In this document: piece after piece, positions 45,901 through 57,971 of the stretch
How positions within the stretch are numbered: position 1 is the first letter of the stretch
How the letters are laid out: every line of letters starts with the position of its first letter
NCBI RefSeq assembly: GCF_040183065.1
Contig: NC_091122.1
Span: forward strand, 80,162,955 to 80,226,954
Direction: 5' to 3'
DNA length: 64,000 nucleotides
DNA from: Periplaneta americana
Lineage: Eukaryota > Arthropoda > Insecta > Blattodea > Blattidae
Made by a program: the position numbers and the translations under genes
The notes under the pieces: generated by a model
What the model was told of the DNA's origin: nothing
The model's input: the letters and a program-made list of their open reading frames with translations, nothing else
The model's database searches: none

Positions 45901-48136
45901 GTTCGAAGCTGTTTCAGTATAGTAGACATTCGAACTTTCAGGGGGGCAGACTGTAATTCTGACCATTATTTGGTAATTGGAGAATTAAGAGAAAGACTAT
46001 CAGTAGCCAAGCGAGTAGAGCAACAAGCTAATATTAGTAGATTCAATATTTTGAAATTAAAGGACGAGGAAACTAAGCAACGTTATCAGATTGAAATTTC
46101 AAATAGGTTTGCTGCTTTAGCAACTGCTGACGAAGCTGAGGAAGAGTTAGAAGTTAATAGCGTGTGGAACAATATCCGAGATAATATCAAAATTGCAGCT
46201 GAGCAGAGCATAGGTTATCATGAAACTAAGAAAAAGAAACCGTGGTTTGATGAAGATTGTTGCATTGCAGTAGAAAGAAGGAAACAGGCAAAATTGAAAT
46301 TCTTACAGGATCCAGTTGAGGAGAAGAGATAATTATTTCAATGAAAGACGGGAAGCAAGTCGCACACGTAGGAATAAAAAGAGAGGTTACTTCTAGGAAA
46401 AACTGAATGAGGTAGAAGCAAATAGTAAGAATAAAAACATTACAGATTTATATAAGGGTATAAAGGAATTTAAGAACGGATATCAGCCAAGGGTAAACGT
46501 GATCAAGGATGAGAATGGTGACTTGCTTACAGACTCTCCATCAGTCCTAAACAGATGGAAAAACTATTTTGCGCAACTACTAAATGTACATAGGCCAAAT
46601 AGAAATGATCGGGATGAAATTGAAATACAAACTGCTGAGCCATTTATACCCGATTATAGCGAAATTTATAAACTTGTACTTGCTATTTGGGAAAAGGTAA
46701 TTGTACCAGAACAATGGAAGGAGTCCATAATTGTACCTATTTTTAAGAAGGGGGACAAAACCAACTGTGGTAACTTTCGAGGAATATCACTTTTGTTGAC
46801 GTCGTACAAAATTTTGTCCAATATTCTTTTGAGAAGATTAGCTCCGTACGTAGATGAAATTATTGGGGATCATCAGTGCGATTTTAGGCGTAATAGATCG
46901 ACTATTGATCAGATTTTTCTATCCGACAAATAATGGAGAAAAAATGGGAGTATAAGGGTATAGTACATCAGTTATTCATAGATTTCAAAAAGGCATATGA
47001 TTCGGTTAAGAGGGAAGTATTATATGATATTCTTATTGAATTTGGTATTCCCAAGAAACTAGTTCGATTAATTAAAATGTGTCTCAGTGAAACATACAGC
47101 AGAGTCCGTATAGGTCAGTTTCTATCTTATGCTTTTCCAATTCACTGCGGGCTAAAGCAGGGAGATGCACTATCACCTTTACTTTTTAACTTCGCTTTAG
47201 AATATGCCATTAGGAAAGTTCAGGATAACACAGAGAGTTTGGAATTGAACGGGTTACATCAGCTTCTTGTCTATGCGGATGACGTGAATATGTTAGGAGA
47301 AAATACACAAACGATTAGGGAAAACACGGAAATTTTACTTGAAGCAAGTAAAGCGATCGGTTGGAAGTAAATCCCGAAAAGACAAAGTATATGATTATGT
47401 CTCGTGACTAGAATATTGTACGAAATGGAAATATTAGAATTGGAGATTTATCCTTCGAAGAGGTGGAAAAATTCAAATATCTCGGAGCAACAGTAACAAA
47501 TATAAATGATACTCAGGAGGAAATTAAACACAGAATAAACATGGGAAATACCTGTTATTATTCGGTTCAGAAGCTTTTATCATCTAGTCTGCTGTCAAAA
47601 AATATGAAAGTTAGAATTTATAAAGCAATTACATTATCGGTTATAAAACAGTTATATTACCGGTTGTTCTTTATGGTTGTGAAACTTGGACTCTCACTCT
47701 GAGAGAGGAACATAGGTTAAGGGTGTTTGAGAATAAGGTGCTTAGGAAAATATTTGGGGCTAAGCGGGATGAAGTTACAGGAGAATGGAGAAAGTTACAC
47801 AACGCAGAACTGCACGCATTGTATTCTTCACCTGACATAATTAGGAACATTAAATCCAGACGTTTGAGATGGGCAGGGCATGTAGCACGTATGGGCGAAT
47901 CCAGAAATGCATATAGAGTGTTAGTTGGGAGACCGGAGGGAAAAAGACCTTTAGGGAGGCCGAGACATAGATGGGAGGATAATATTAAAATGGATTTGAG
48001 GAGGTGGAATATGATGATAGAGACTGGATTAATCTTGCACAGGGTAGGGACCGATGACGGGCTTATGTGAGGGCGGCAATGAACCTTCGGGTTCCTTAAA
48101 AGCCATTTGTAAGTAAGTAAGTTCGAAGCTGTTTCA
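45901..48136 (+). mobile_element. RTE-like LINE, 5'-truncated, with 16 bp TSD
   Basis: The insert (45917-48120) is flanked by GTTCGAAGCTGTTTCA at 45901-45916 and 48121-48136. It starts in the endonuclease C-terminus (catalytic SDH at 45958-45966, FRGADCNSDHYLV), continues with a linker (to 46332), then [46 protein letters not shown] and the catalytic YADD at 47272-47283. The tail has KYLGATVTN, RLRWAGHVARM and GRPEGKRPLGRPRHRWEDN, ending in AAAGCCATTTGTAAGTAAGT. Stops or frame changes occur near 46333, 46930, 47370, 47400 and 47702. The GTAA tail repeats and this C-terminus suggest the RTE clade. It lies 21 bp beyond the hAT TSD. Confidence 0.9.
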
Positions 48137-48396
48137 TGTTGTAACAAAAATTTAGATATACTCTGTCCCATCTAGTCTCCACTAATTTTGTTCAGTCGAA
48201 ACATCTACTTTTCTTTCTTGTTGGAAACCACTTTGCTAGTTGTCATTAGAGGGGGAAGCTCTGTTAGCAAGGCCTTACATAGGTTTCAGTTCGTAATTTA
48301 TTTTTGTTTTATTCACCATTGTGTAACTGATATTAATAGTCTACATGATCTGAAGTTAACGGCTAAGGTGAAAATCTCGGTGTCGAATGCACATAC
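48137..48396. other. Short non-coding gap
   Basis: Nothing recognised between the LINE and the TIR element. Confidence 0.45.
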
Positions 48397-48398
48397 TA

Positions 48399-49001
48399 CA
48401 GAGCGTTCCAGCGATAAGTACCGATTTATTCTTCGGCCGATGGGCGGCACAGTGCTTGAGCGACCGCCGGTAACCGGGCCCTTAAACTTACGGTACTTCA
48501 CCGAATTAAAACTTACATGCATACTTCCTATCCTTAATGTTGTATTTAACATTAATTATTATACCGTATATCAGTTACAGAATTTTGTACTCACCCTAAT
48601 GACAGTAGCTGCTGGAAATGCCGATTATTATTTTTATTTATGGAGAACACTTAAAAAACAGTGTGCAAATAATCTTCGCACAATTGAACAGGTGAAAGGT
48701 AACATTCGTAGCGCTGAAGCTCATGAATGTGAACGATAGTTTTTTAAGGCGATGTGAACTCTGTATAGCGCAAAATGGTCAACACTTTCAGCAGCATCTG
48801 CCATATATGAGTGAGTACAAAATTCTGTAATTAATAGAACATACAATTAATGTTAAATTCAACATATTATGGTTAAGTATGCATGTAAGTTTTAATTCGG
48901 TGAAGCGCGTGAGTTGAAGGACCCTGTTGCCGGCGGTCGTTCAAGCACCGTGCCTCCCAGCTGTCGAAGAATAAAGCGGTACTTATCGCTGGAATGCTCT
49001 G
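48399..49001. mobile_element. TA-flanked inverted-repeat element, copy 2
   Basis: Ends CAGAGCGTTCCAGCGATAAG and CTTATCGCTGGAATGCTCTG, with TA on both sides (48397-48398 and 49002-49003). It shares the arms and the inner GACAGTAGCTGCTGGAA motif with 36600-37389, but its centre differs. The open frame at 48188-48739 is not a gene. Confidence 0.82.
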
Positions 49002-49003
49002 TA

Positions 49004-49405
49004 TTTTATAGTGAGTGAGCGACGCGGGAACCGGTATGGATCCGTCTACTACTACTTAGTAATGAATCCTAAAACAGAATTTCGATGGAACTTTAATTTA
49101 TTATGTTACTTTTTCTAAGAATTAATAGGTGTGGAATATTCACTTAACAGACTTTTCCGTTTTCCACATTTCCATTATTTTTAAGATAGTGTAAAAAGTA
49201 TTGATGTAAGTTTGTTTTAAATATTTCCAGATTCACTTTCCTACATTTTTCGCAGGTTACCCGTACAACGATTTCTTCTAAAACTTGAATTTTGTTCACT
49301 GCACTGCCAGTAGCCATCTACGTGTCTAATGTGTGGAACAAGATAATTTTTCTAAAAGAATTGCAAGATTTTATTTAAGGAATCAAACTGAATACCTGAT
49401 TTTTA
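49004..49405. other. Non-coding stretch
   Basis: Nothing recognised. Confidence 0.45.
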
Positions 49406-50290
49406 GAGCCCGGATGTTCAGGCATTTATTTTGGCTAAAATAGGCAGACAAATAGGCACTTAAAACTCAGGAAAAAGGCAGTAAAGTGATAAAAATAAGC
49501 ACTTAAAATACGAAAATTGACAGTAAAATCATTAAAATAGTAATTTAATGTCATTCAATAAACCTGTTGTATCACATTTCAGTGCTTACTCTTGTTTCTC
49601 TTGGTTGCATGCATCAGCAAGACAATTTTTCAAGTTCTCAATTAAAATAAAAGCCATTTGTCAGAGATGGTTTTTCATCAATGAAAAAGACCGTTCGATT
49701 TCCACCGAAGTGATTTGAGTGTACTATTGTGTGGATTCACAACAGTCCAAACTAATGTACCATTCCTGCTAATTGCTTTCAATACGATCGACCTGTCAGA
49801 GAATTTATTTTTCTCTCTCTGCAATGTTTTCTTGGACTCTGTGTAGAAACTGAACCTCTCAGACAAGAGAAACAAACTGCCTTGGGGTGTGAGCTGCAAT
49901 AGCAGTAACTGATCTTACCAACCCTCTCAGCAGACTGATCATCGTAGGGCTGCTTTTGTAGGTATGACGCCACAAATAATGTAAATGTATTTATGTGGGG
50001 TGAGCGTCTCAATAGAGATTGCCATTATGAAAAATATCGTTTAATTTTTGCAATAGGTGCTCCATGTATGAAATAAAAAAAAATATATTTTTATATTTTT
50101 AGTATATTCAGAATTCGTACAATATTTAATTGTACTGATTTATTTAATATATAGATACATAACAGAAAACATCCTTCAAAAACAAAATATAGGCAAAATA
50201 GATAATTAAACCTTAAAATAGGCAACAGAAGATAAAATAGGCAACAGAAGATAAAATAGGCAAAAAAGGCAAAACATAAACTGGCCCTAT
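49406..50290 (-). mobile_element. Decayed hAT element with AATAGGC subterminal repeats
   Basis: Both edges are rich in AATAGGC words (49437-49500 and 50190-50265, including a 19-20 bp tandem AAAATAGGCAACAGAAGAT). Between them the minus strand (about 49720-49600) reads SVEIERSFSLMKNHL and IENLKNCLADACNQ, a hAT dimerisation segment. The ends TAGAGCCCGG and TAGGGCCAGT are only roughly inverted and I find no 8 bp duplication, so the exact borders are uncertain. Confidence 0.55.
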
Positions 50291-50699
50291 CGAACCGAAA
50301 TGTGTGGAAACATGTTTTTCTCTATCAAACTTTTTCGTATATCTACCCATATAAAAAGCCATTTTGCCTAACTTCCGGCCGCTACAGTGCTTTTATAAAC
50401 TACACTGCAATTGTGTGAAATAAAAAGTCCCATGTCTCTAGGAAGTTCTGTATTACTGAAGTCTGTGGAAGTATACTATTAGCTAGAAAATTACGGAACA
50501 TATTAAGATTGTTTTCTACACAAAATGTTTTGAAACTTTCAAATATGAAGCAACCGTTATTTGGAATACTAATAGAAACTGCTGTTCCATATTATTGTGG
50601 AATCTTTAGAGCAAATATTCAGTTTAACGACAACTTGGGTTACCGTATTTGGTACACAGAGTACTGGTGGTAGTGCCTGACCGTATGATCGTGTTGTTA
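50291..50699. other. Non-coding stretch
   Basis: Nothing recognised. Confidence 0.45.
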
Positions 50700-51361
50700 G
50701 TTTCACTCTGACAAGGGAAGTACCCCAGCTCGAACGGCTAAAACCGAGTGTAAATGCGTTTAAAATACAGAGCTGTGCTTGTTCTACCACTCATCAAGGT
50801 TATTTATCTGTAAAACACCGCAGTCGTGTGCAATCAATGATTGAAGAATAACGAATCTAATGACTAGAGAAGCACAAATCGCTGAAGAAACAACACCGTG
50901 TAACAGGCAGTTATGACAAGGAGATCCACAAAATACATAACTGAGGTATTATGTGGCAAGAAGCTACACGACATTTGCTTTAAATAATATACGAGTATAG
51001 GATATTTCAAAATTCAGTTCAAACATTAAACCGTTATAAATATTATAATATGAGATAGGGAAAAAACAAAAACATCACAGTGTTGGGCAAACAACGGGGC
51101 TTACAAAACATGGGGAAGATTTCCGCAGTTCTCTTATTCAACGTACAACATTCTGTCTGCTACACCATGCACAGCATTTTGCAGATAATGTTTTGGAATA
51201 TTGGCAATTTCTTGCGAGATGACATTTTTCAGTTGCAGTAGGGTTGTTGGATGTGTGGGGAAAACTCGTTCTTTAAGGTAAACCCACAATCAAAAGTCGG
51301 CCGGATTGAAATCTGGAGATCGCGGAGGCCATATGGTTGAAAAGTGCCTACTGATGACTTT
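50700..51361 (-). pseudogene. Mariner-type transposase C-terminal half, left arm
   Basis: The minus strand encodes VISRHFSTIWPPRSPDFNPA, then DFWLW-like and QEIANIP...NAVHGVA, the C-terminal part of a Tc1/mariner-type DDE transposase (catalytic PDFNPADF). Flanking sequence to 50700 is also the inverted copy of 52065-52475. The upstream half (before the second Asp) is not in this arm. Confidence 0.78.
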
Positions 51362-51417
51362 GGTCGGAAAACGAACCTTAATTGCGCGTATTAACTCCAC
51401 CATTAATTGTTTTAGCA

Positions 51418-51622
51418 GATTATTTAGCGTCTGAATGAGATGAAGATGATAATGCCGGTGAAATGAGTCCTGGGTCCAGTATCGAAAGTTACCCAGCATT
51501 TGCTCATATTGAGTTGTAGGAAAACCCCGGAAAAAACCTCAACCAGGTAACTTGACCTAACCGGGAATCGAACCCGGGCCACCTGGTTTCCCGTCCAGAC
51601 GCGCTAACCGTTATTCTAAAGG
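51418..51622 (-). mobile_element. tRNA-derived SINE (family A)
   Basis: On the minus strand: AACGGTTAGCGCGTCTGGAC, GGGTTCGATTCCC, CAACTCAATATGAGCAAATG, and the tail ending GACGCTAAATAATC. It sits between the two transposase arms. I could not define its TSD. Confidence 0.85.
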
Positions 51623-51639
51623 TGTGGACAATAATGGAA

Positions 51640-52475
51640 TAAGACAGACTGTTACAGTAAACGGGGAGCCTACTACAGCATGTTACAGAACTTCGTCATC
51701 CCTAGACTGAGGAATCACGATATGGAAGACACAATCTTCATGCAAGATGGCGCTCCACTCACATCTTTATCCCTGGAAAGCAATTAATTACGCAGATGTT
51801 TGGCGATCGTGTCATCAGTAGGCACTTTCCAACAATGTGACCTCCGCGATCACCCGATTTCAATCCGGCCGACTTTTGGTTGTGGGGTTACCTTAATGAA
51901 CGAGTTTTCCTCACACATCCAACAATCCTACTGCAACTGAAAGATGCCATCTCGCAAGAAATTGCCAATATTCCAAGACATTATCTGCAAAATGCTGTGC
52001 ATGGTGTCGCAGAAAGAAAGCTGTACGTTGAACAAGAGAACGCCGAACATATTCCCAATGTTTTGTAAACCCCGTTGTTTGCCCAACACTGATGTTTTTG
52101 TTTTTTTCCTATCTCGTATTATAATATTTATAGCGGTTTAATGTTTGAACTGACTTTTGAAATACCCTATACTCATATATTATTTAAAGCAAATGTCGTG
52201 TAGCTTCTTGCCACATAATACCTCATTTATGTATTTTGTGGACCTCCTTGTCATAACTGTCTGTTACACGGTGTTGTTTCTTCAGCGATTTGTGCTTCTC
52301 TAGTCATTAGATTCGTTATTCTTCAATCATTGATTGCACACGACTGCGGTGTTTTACAGATAAATAACCTTGATTAGTGGTAGAACAAGCACAGCTCTGT
52401 ATTTTAAACGCATTTACACTCGGTTTTAGCCGTTCGAGCTGGGGTACTTCCCTTGTGAGTAGTAATGCAGTGAAA
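51640..52475 (+). pseudogene. Mariner-type transposase, right arm, frameshifted
   Basis: The plus strand first reads YSMLQNFVIPRLRNHDMEDT then FMQDGAPL (second catalytic Asp, about 51743). After a frame change it reads FGDRVISRHFPTM, a stop, PPRSPDFNPADFWLWGYLNE (third catalytic Asp) and EIANIPRHYLQNAVHGVAER, ending HIPNVL with a TAA at 52066-52068. From 51812 to 52475 it is the inverted copy of 51361-50700, including about 400 bp of shared 3' flank. Spacing of the last two Asp residues fits the DD34D-like mariner group. Confidence 0.8.
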
Positions 52476-53390
52476 CTTCTCATTAGCACACATCTCCCGG
52501 AAATTTAAAAAGTCCCATATTGGGAAGTATCTGCAATTGGGAAAATAACAAAATGACATTCCCGCATTTTGACACTTGTATATATATTTTTTATTGGGTT
52601 ATTTTACGACGCTGTATCAACATCTAGGTTATTTAGTGTCCGAATGAAATGAAGGTGATAATGCTGGTGAAATGAGTTCCGGGGTCCAGCACCGAAAGTT
52701 ACCCAGCATTTGCTTCTATTGGGTTGACGGAAAACCCCGGAAAAAAACCTCAACCAGGTAACTTTCCCCGACCAGGATTCGAACCCGGGCCACCTGGTTT
52801 CGCAGCCAGACGCGCTGACCGTTACTCCACAGGTGAGGACGACACTTGTATATGTTTTGAATTTATTAGCAATTATAACTTCAGCTACAGAATTTTTATT
52901 CAATAGTACTTGCATTAAAAGATATAGAATAATGTACAATATTTATAGTATGAAAAATGAAGCTTAACTGAATAACTTGACAAAACGTTTAACATCAATT
53001 CTGCCTTTAACAATAAAAAAAGAAAATCTGAAAGTTTGGTATATTTCCTTGTCAAATTCTGAAATATATTTTCTGAATATATTTCTACATTAGAAGTCTT
53101 TGGGTATCACCTTCCTCTATACAATATTTTTCCCCCTTTCTTACCTGTTCCCCTCCAGCTTCGATGATTGTAAAATATGAGAGTATTGCTGGGGTAAATT
53201 CTGCTACTAGTATATGACTGACAATGTCTTTAGTGTGTCTCGTGTCCGCTGTGGAGAAATGTTCCAGCAAACATGTTTATGTAGCTGTCCATGTCCGTTA
53301 TAGAGAATGTCCGCCTAAGTGCGCATGAAATTTGCAGAGGAAATTCAAAAGTCCGTAACTGAGAGGTGTCCGTTTAAAGAAGTTTCACTC
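52468..53390. mobile_element. Pogo-like TIR element, no transposase
   Basis: The left end AGTGAAACTTCTCATTAGCA and right end (read inward) AGTGAAACTTCTTTAAACGG are inverted and continue into GGACACCTCTCA-like sequence typical of pogo/Tigger ends. No transposase motif is seen inside. A SINE is nested at 52585-52840. Confidence 0.5.
52571..52853 (-). mobile_element. tRNA-derived SINE (family A) with TSD
   Basis: The insert (about 52585-52840) is a full-length minus-strand copy: GTAACGGTCAGCGCGTCTGG, GGGTTCGAATCCTGG, and the tail ACGCTGTATC...CTAGG. GACACTTGTATAT flanks it (52571-52583 and 52841-52853). Confidence 0.9.
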
Positions 53391-53923
53391 TAGTTATTTC
53401 ATCAAGCTACTTGTACACGATAAAATTTTTGTTACTTGAACTCTTCATAACACTTTCGCAAGACTTGTCAATACTTAACTAGTTTTACTGTCAAAACACT
53501 TGCAATACTTTAAAAAGTTTTGATTGTTTTCAAAGTTAAAAAAAGAACATATTCTAATTGACAATTCTTCGAAGTAAATGACCGATGAGATTCGAAAATA
53601 TTTTGGCGCCAAGAACATAATAAAAACATGGCATCCTGGCCGAGAAAAAAATATGTTTGCGAGTTAATTCAATTTATGAATTACACCCATGCCAGGTACG
53701 CTGTTTATTCTGTGGAATACCACAGTTGAATGAAGAAAAATAATGCGTATGAAAAAATTGCAAGGCAGGTATATAGAGTCTACGTTATGTCCTAAGCAAA
53801 TATAAATCGTAAATATATATTTTTAAAACAATATGCAATCGCAATATTCTTCATTGCAGGGTAGTTGAAGTAATGCAAATATTGTTTAACCAGGATCGAC
53901 TCTAATAGAAGACTGGTGGCGAA
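53391..53923. other. Non-coding stretch
   Basis: Nothing recognised. Confidence 0.45.
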
Positions 53924-55007
53924 GTGCATCAACATTGATTAAAAACGCAGTAATCATAGATTACGAAACGACGGTTAAACAGTAGCCGTGGTTAAAATGT
54001 AATTTATGTGCACCATTCATAATCACCGATTACTAAAACATGGCTAGCTGACACCTCATTTAACCAGAGTAAAGTCTATGATGGTACATTGTTTCTACAA
54101 AATGACTAAAGGAAAGCATCCATACCGCTGCAAAGATAATAGTCAAAGTCTAAAAACGACTGCGCTCACTATGTTCTACATCGAAATGAACGTATCTTAC
54201 ATTTTCGCGTTGCATTTGTTTGCCTTTGGGCGCTGTTATATTTGTGAGTTCCATTTCTTTGTTTTTGAGTACTGTTAGGTTAAAATCGTACAAAATGGAA
54301 AATTGAATCCAAAAATGATTATAGCCCAATGTTAGGTTGAAGTATCGATAGACTTAATTACTAGATTTAAATGTATTATATAAAAAAGATGGAATATCCA
54401 TAAAGGAAAAGGATGCAGGAGATTGGTAGGAATGTGTGTACGATCTTGGACCCCATTTACACCAGGGAATTGTGCATTATCCTAAGATCCATCCATAACC
54501 TCTCTTTGTTCAGCCAGTGACATAAAGAAAGAGATACCGGTATTCGAGTATTCCCTCTTAAAATACAGAAAATAAGTTACATAGAATCGTAATATAAGCA
54601 GCCGATCCGTAGGAGAAATATGATTGTTCTTGTGTTATTTCAAGTAATCCATATGTAGATTTTGATAAACGAAATCCCTCCTGAAATTTTCTGTCACCTA
54701 ATTCCTCGTAAGAATTCTCTCTTTCCACTAAAGAACCTTCACGCTCATGCTCTATCCAAGTAATTCAAGTACTGCACAATAATAATCTTTTTCGAAATAA
54801 TCACCTGTGGTTCTGGCCGCCATTTTGCTTTACTTGCTCTACTAATCGTTGGTTATCTCCTTTAACCGCTCATATTTGGCCGGTTAGAGATTACTGTGGT
54901 TAACCTCCTATTTAAGTCGTAACCGAGGTCGATCCACCGTAAAAATGCTTAATCAGGGATTAGGTGACAATTTTAACCGATGGTTACACTAACCGACGTT
55001 GATGCAC
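53924..55007. mobile_element. TIR element, possibly Harbinger-like
   Basis: The left end GTGCATCAACATTGATTA and the inward-read right end GTGCATCAACGTCGGTTA form about 18 bp inverted repeats. Interior sequence near both ends is rich in GGTTAA/TTAACC words. No transposase is visible and the target duplication is unclear. The family suggestion is weak. Confidence 0.5.
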
Positions 55008-55673
55008 GTGGGCATGGAAGGCTCAACTTGGCAACACTGTCGTCTGCTCTTGTCAGTCATACTGATGTTATACTTCACCACCAAAGAGTTGTAATGTCAA
55101 TATCAGAAGAAAACGGTTAAAAAGTTAATCCTACGTTGTACACGGAGTCAGTACAATACATTACGGATTATGGACAGATATGTACAAAATAAAGTAATCC
55201 TTTTATATATTTTTTAAAATCTTGACTAATGTCAATTCGTAAAAAAAGGCTGTATTTTAATACAAGGATTCGTAAGGGGTATGTAGTGCCATCATTATTT
55301 TTCTCGTTATTTCCCACATGCTATAATTATAGCTATATTGTTTACAAAAATATTCCATTACATTATGTACAAAACTCAGACACGTACAATTCATAGGCGT
55401 GTATATTAAACACATTTTGTTACATTGTACTTTATTTAGGTCATAGCCTATGTTGGTTTTCAGCCAGAATTAATGGATCTATCCAGTGAGGCTAGGCCAC
55501 CTTTTTCGAACTTCAATAAATGTTAATTTATAAAAAGTCACTGTAGATAGCTTAATAGGAGTCAGTCTTTATTATTATATGTTTTTATCTTATTTCCAGC
55601 ATCTGTAAGTAATGCTTTATTATTTTTATTTATACAGTAGTTCTATATTGTTTATTAAAACATTCTATTACAT
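55008..55673. other. AT-rich stretch, nothing recognised
   Basis: No coding or repeat structure seen. Confidence 0.45.
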
Positions 55674-55892
55674 TACACTACCGGTCAAAAGTTTTTGAAC
55701 AGCTATGAAAACAACGATAGCCTATACTTTATTTCAGTGTACAGACACATCGGAAAAAATAAATAGACCAACAAAATAAATATTTTCTCTCTCTAGAATT
55801 ATAATATGATAGAATATTCAAAACGAAATCCCTGTTTTAACCACAAATCCATAGTTGTAATAGGTGATCGAAAACTTTTGACCGGTAGTGTA
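55674..55892. mobile_element. Tc1-like MITE
   Basis: CACTACCGGTCAAAAGTTTT (55676) and AAAACTTTTGACCGGTAGTG (ending 55890) are perfect inverted ends around 215 bp. TA flanks both. The CACTACCGGTCAAAAGTTT end is typical of Tc1-family elements. Confidence 0.9.
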
Positions 55893-55937
55893 TATGCAAT
55901 ACTGAAACACATACTGTAAAATTCCTAGGCCTAAATA

Positions 55938-56296
55938 TCTAGCAATTTGAACGTCATTGATATTTAGTTTCACATAAGTTGAATTGATTTTGAAGGCTAT
56001 TTATTATTTAATATTTTCAGTCTACAACTTAAGTTATTATGAAATAAAGAATTAAAATTCTATCATTTTAACATAGTGTTTCCACAAATATTTTCGATCT
56101 ATTATAAGATCTTCAAGTGGGTTATCCTATGTATATATAATCTATTTATGTATGTTGAAATGAAAGAATTTTAATTCTTTATTTCATAATAAGTTGATAA
56201 GTTGTAGATTGAAATATTACATAATAATAAATATTGTTCAAAATCAATTCAACTTACCTGAAACTAAATATCAAATATGACTTTCAAATTGCTAGA
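55938..56296. repeat. Imperfect foldback sequence
   Basis: Arms 55938-56060 and 56175-56296 are inverted copies (TCTAGCAATTTGAA...; ACTTAAGTTATTATGAAATA region), with a loop of about 115 bp. A partial third copy may lie at 58620-58700. Confidence 0.7.
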
Positions 56297-56299
56297 AGC

Positions 56300-56702
56300 C
56301 AGTCAGGCTAAACTCTCATACGCATATTTGAACATTAAGGTGAAATTGGATTACCCCATTGTATTCACCTGTGTTCATACTTTGTAGAATCGATGTTTAT
56401 ATGACATTTTTTGCTCTAAGTATCTTGGAAAATATGCTACGTAAGTGGCGGTAACTCCTCATGAATCACCTTGTATATATTATATTTAATAATGTATCAA
56501 ACATTTTTAAGTTGCTTGAACACGATCAATTTTTTTTTTTTTTCAATTAGAGACTTTACAAGAAAACGTGTCAAGGAATGATCATATTGAAATAGATTTG
56601 TCGAAGTCTTTCATATTGCTAAGACATGACAAGATTTTAAAAGCTGTGCTTGACGTTCACTGTAATCTATGTAGGTCTACATACCAAATTTTACAATATA
56701 AA
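56300..56702. other. Non-coding stretch
   Basis: It contains TCATGAATCACCTTGTATAT near 56458, which resembles ends of short TIR elements, but no partner end was found. Confidence 0.4.
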
Positions 56703-57134
56703 TACCGTATTTTTCGGCGGTTTCTTTTGTTTGAAAACAGGGTGCAACTTATTCACATACCGAGTTTGTAAATGGGTCAAAACTTTATAAGATACGGTGA
56801 AAACTGAGACTACGCTTAGTCATTTAAATAGTGCAGCATTAGTAAAGCACTGGATGGTACAAAGGACAATTTGTTGTATGAGGACTCAGATTCTGAGAGG
56901 CTTCAAGTGAATCTTCATTTAGCTCTGGAGATAATTTTTTGGGTTTTGACGAAGAAGATTTAAAGATATTCTTTCCTAGTTAGATTATGTGTGTGTTGGA
57001 AGTAGATCTACGTATTACTTTATACTTATTTGAAATACTGTAACTTCACTGTAATGTTCAGTGATAACATTTTCCTTAAAAAAATGTGTTAAAAAAGGAT
57101 GGGGGCTGCACCTAATATGCCGGCAAATACGGTA
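56703..57134 (+). mobile_element. Tigger/pogo-like deletion derivative
   Basis: Ends CCGTATTTTTCGGCG (56705) and CGGCAAATACGG (ending 57132) are inverted, with TA on each side. Inside, the plus strand reads ALDGTKDNLLYEDSDSERLQ, and SGDNFLGFDEED in another frame, resembling the acidic C-terminal tail of Tigger-type transposases. The rest of the gene is missing. Confidence 0.6.
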
Positions 57135-57247
57135 CATAAATCCTTTGGAGAACAACTAGATTGAAAAAAAATATTTGTACATCTTGATTACACACTATAT
57201 TCTTAAGTCAAACCGCGGTCGACTCTAGCAGAACCTAATGTTTCTCA

Positions 57248-57595
57248 CTATCCACCAGAGAGATGATCGAGACACAGGGAAACAACTTCTCTTTGGCTCT
57301 TTTTAAAGTCATTCAAACTTGCAATGTAACCTTCTCTACACAACCATAAAATATTCCTTCTTAATGCGTCACTGTCGAAATTAGTTACATTATTTTCAGA
57401 ACAATCCCGCTGCCGTTTTTTCGTTGGACTTTTCAATTCGCCTATCTGTTTCTCCAAGAATATTCTACTTTTCACTATTTCCAGAAGCTTTAATAGGTCT
57501 TTCTTACACTTAGTCACGGATATCATAGGTTTACCGCACCTCGCATCGCTATATTCTTTCTGAAAATACTCCTGAACAAAACTTACACTTGTCAT
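57248..57595 (-). CDS. Orphan open frame, 115 residues
   Basis: It starts MTSVSFVQEYFQKEYSDARC and ends SLCLDHLSGG. The ATG context (AACAATGA) is favourable. Composition is ordinary and protein-like: charged, with a basic segment SPTKKRQRDCSE in the middle. I do not recognise a domain. It lies among TIR elements, so it may be an exon of a transposon-encoded accessory protein or of an unknown host gene. Confidence 0.35.
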   Translation of the reverse strand: MTSVSFVQEYFQKEYSDARCGKPMISVTKCKKDLLKLLEIVKSRIFLEKQIGELKSPTKKRQRDCSENNVTNFDSDALRRNILWLCREGYIASLNDFKKSQREVVSLCLDHLSGG

Positions 57596-57971
57596 TGTTC
57601 AAAAGACCACGATACACATCAAATTGCTTGAAATAGCAAACTGGTTATCCTGTATCATCTATATGCAATAGGAACTACAGAAACATCAGCGACTTCATTT
57701 CACCCCTCCCTATACTTTCATCAGAAACAGTAACGTGCAAGCTTTCCAGGAATATGATCAAGTAGCTATTAAGGCTATTGAGGTCAATTCTCTATAGCAG
57801 AATGTCGGAAGGCGGAAACTTGGCAACATGCGAGTCAGGCATCAGTCTATCCACGACCGCGTTTGAAGGAAAGCAGTGGCGTATGCGATTTAATCCTTGC
57901 ATTCGCGTATTGAGTATTTACAATTTATGCGGAGTTCTTCTTTTCGAGTTTAGGCATAAAATCAGCAAAGT
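57596..57971. other. Non-coding stretch
   Basis: Nothing recognised upstream of either orphan frame. Confidence 0.4.

Noticed and set aside
48188-48739. 183-residue plus-strand frame
   Set aside because: It spans into the TA-flanked inverted-repeat element and has no recognisable domain.
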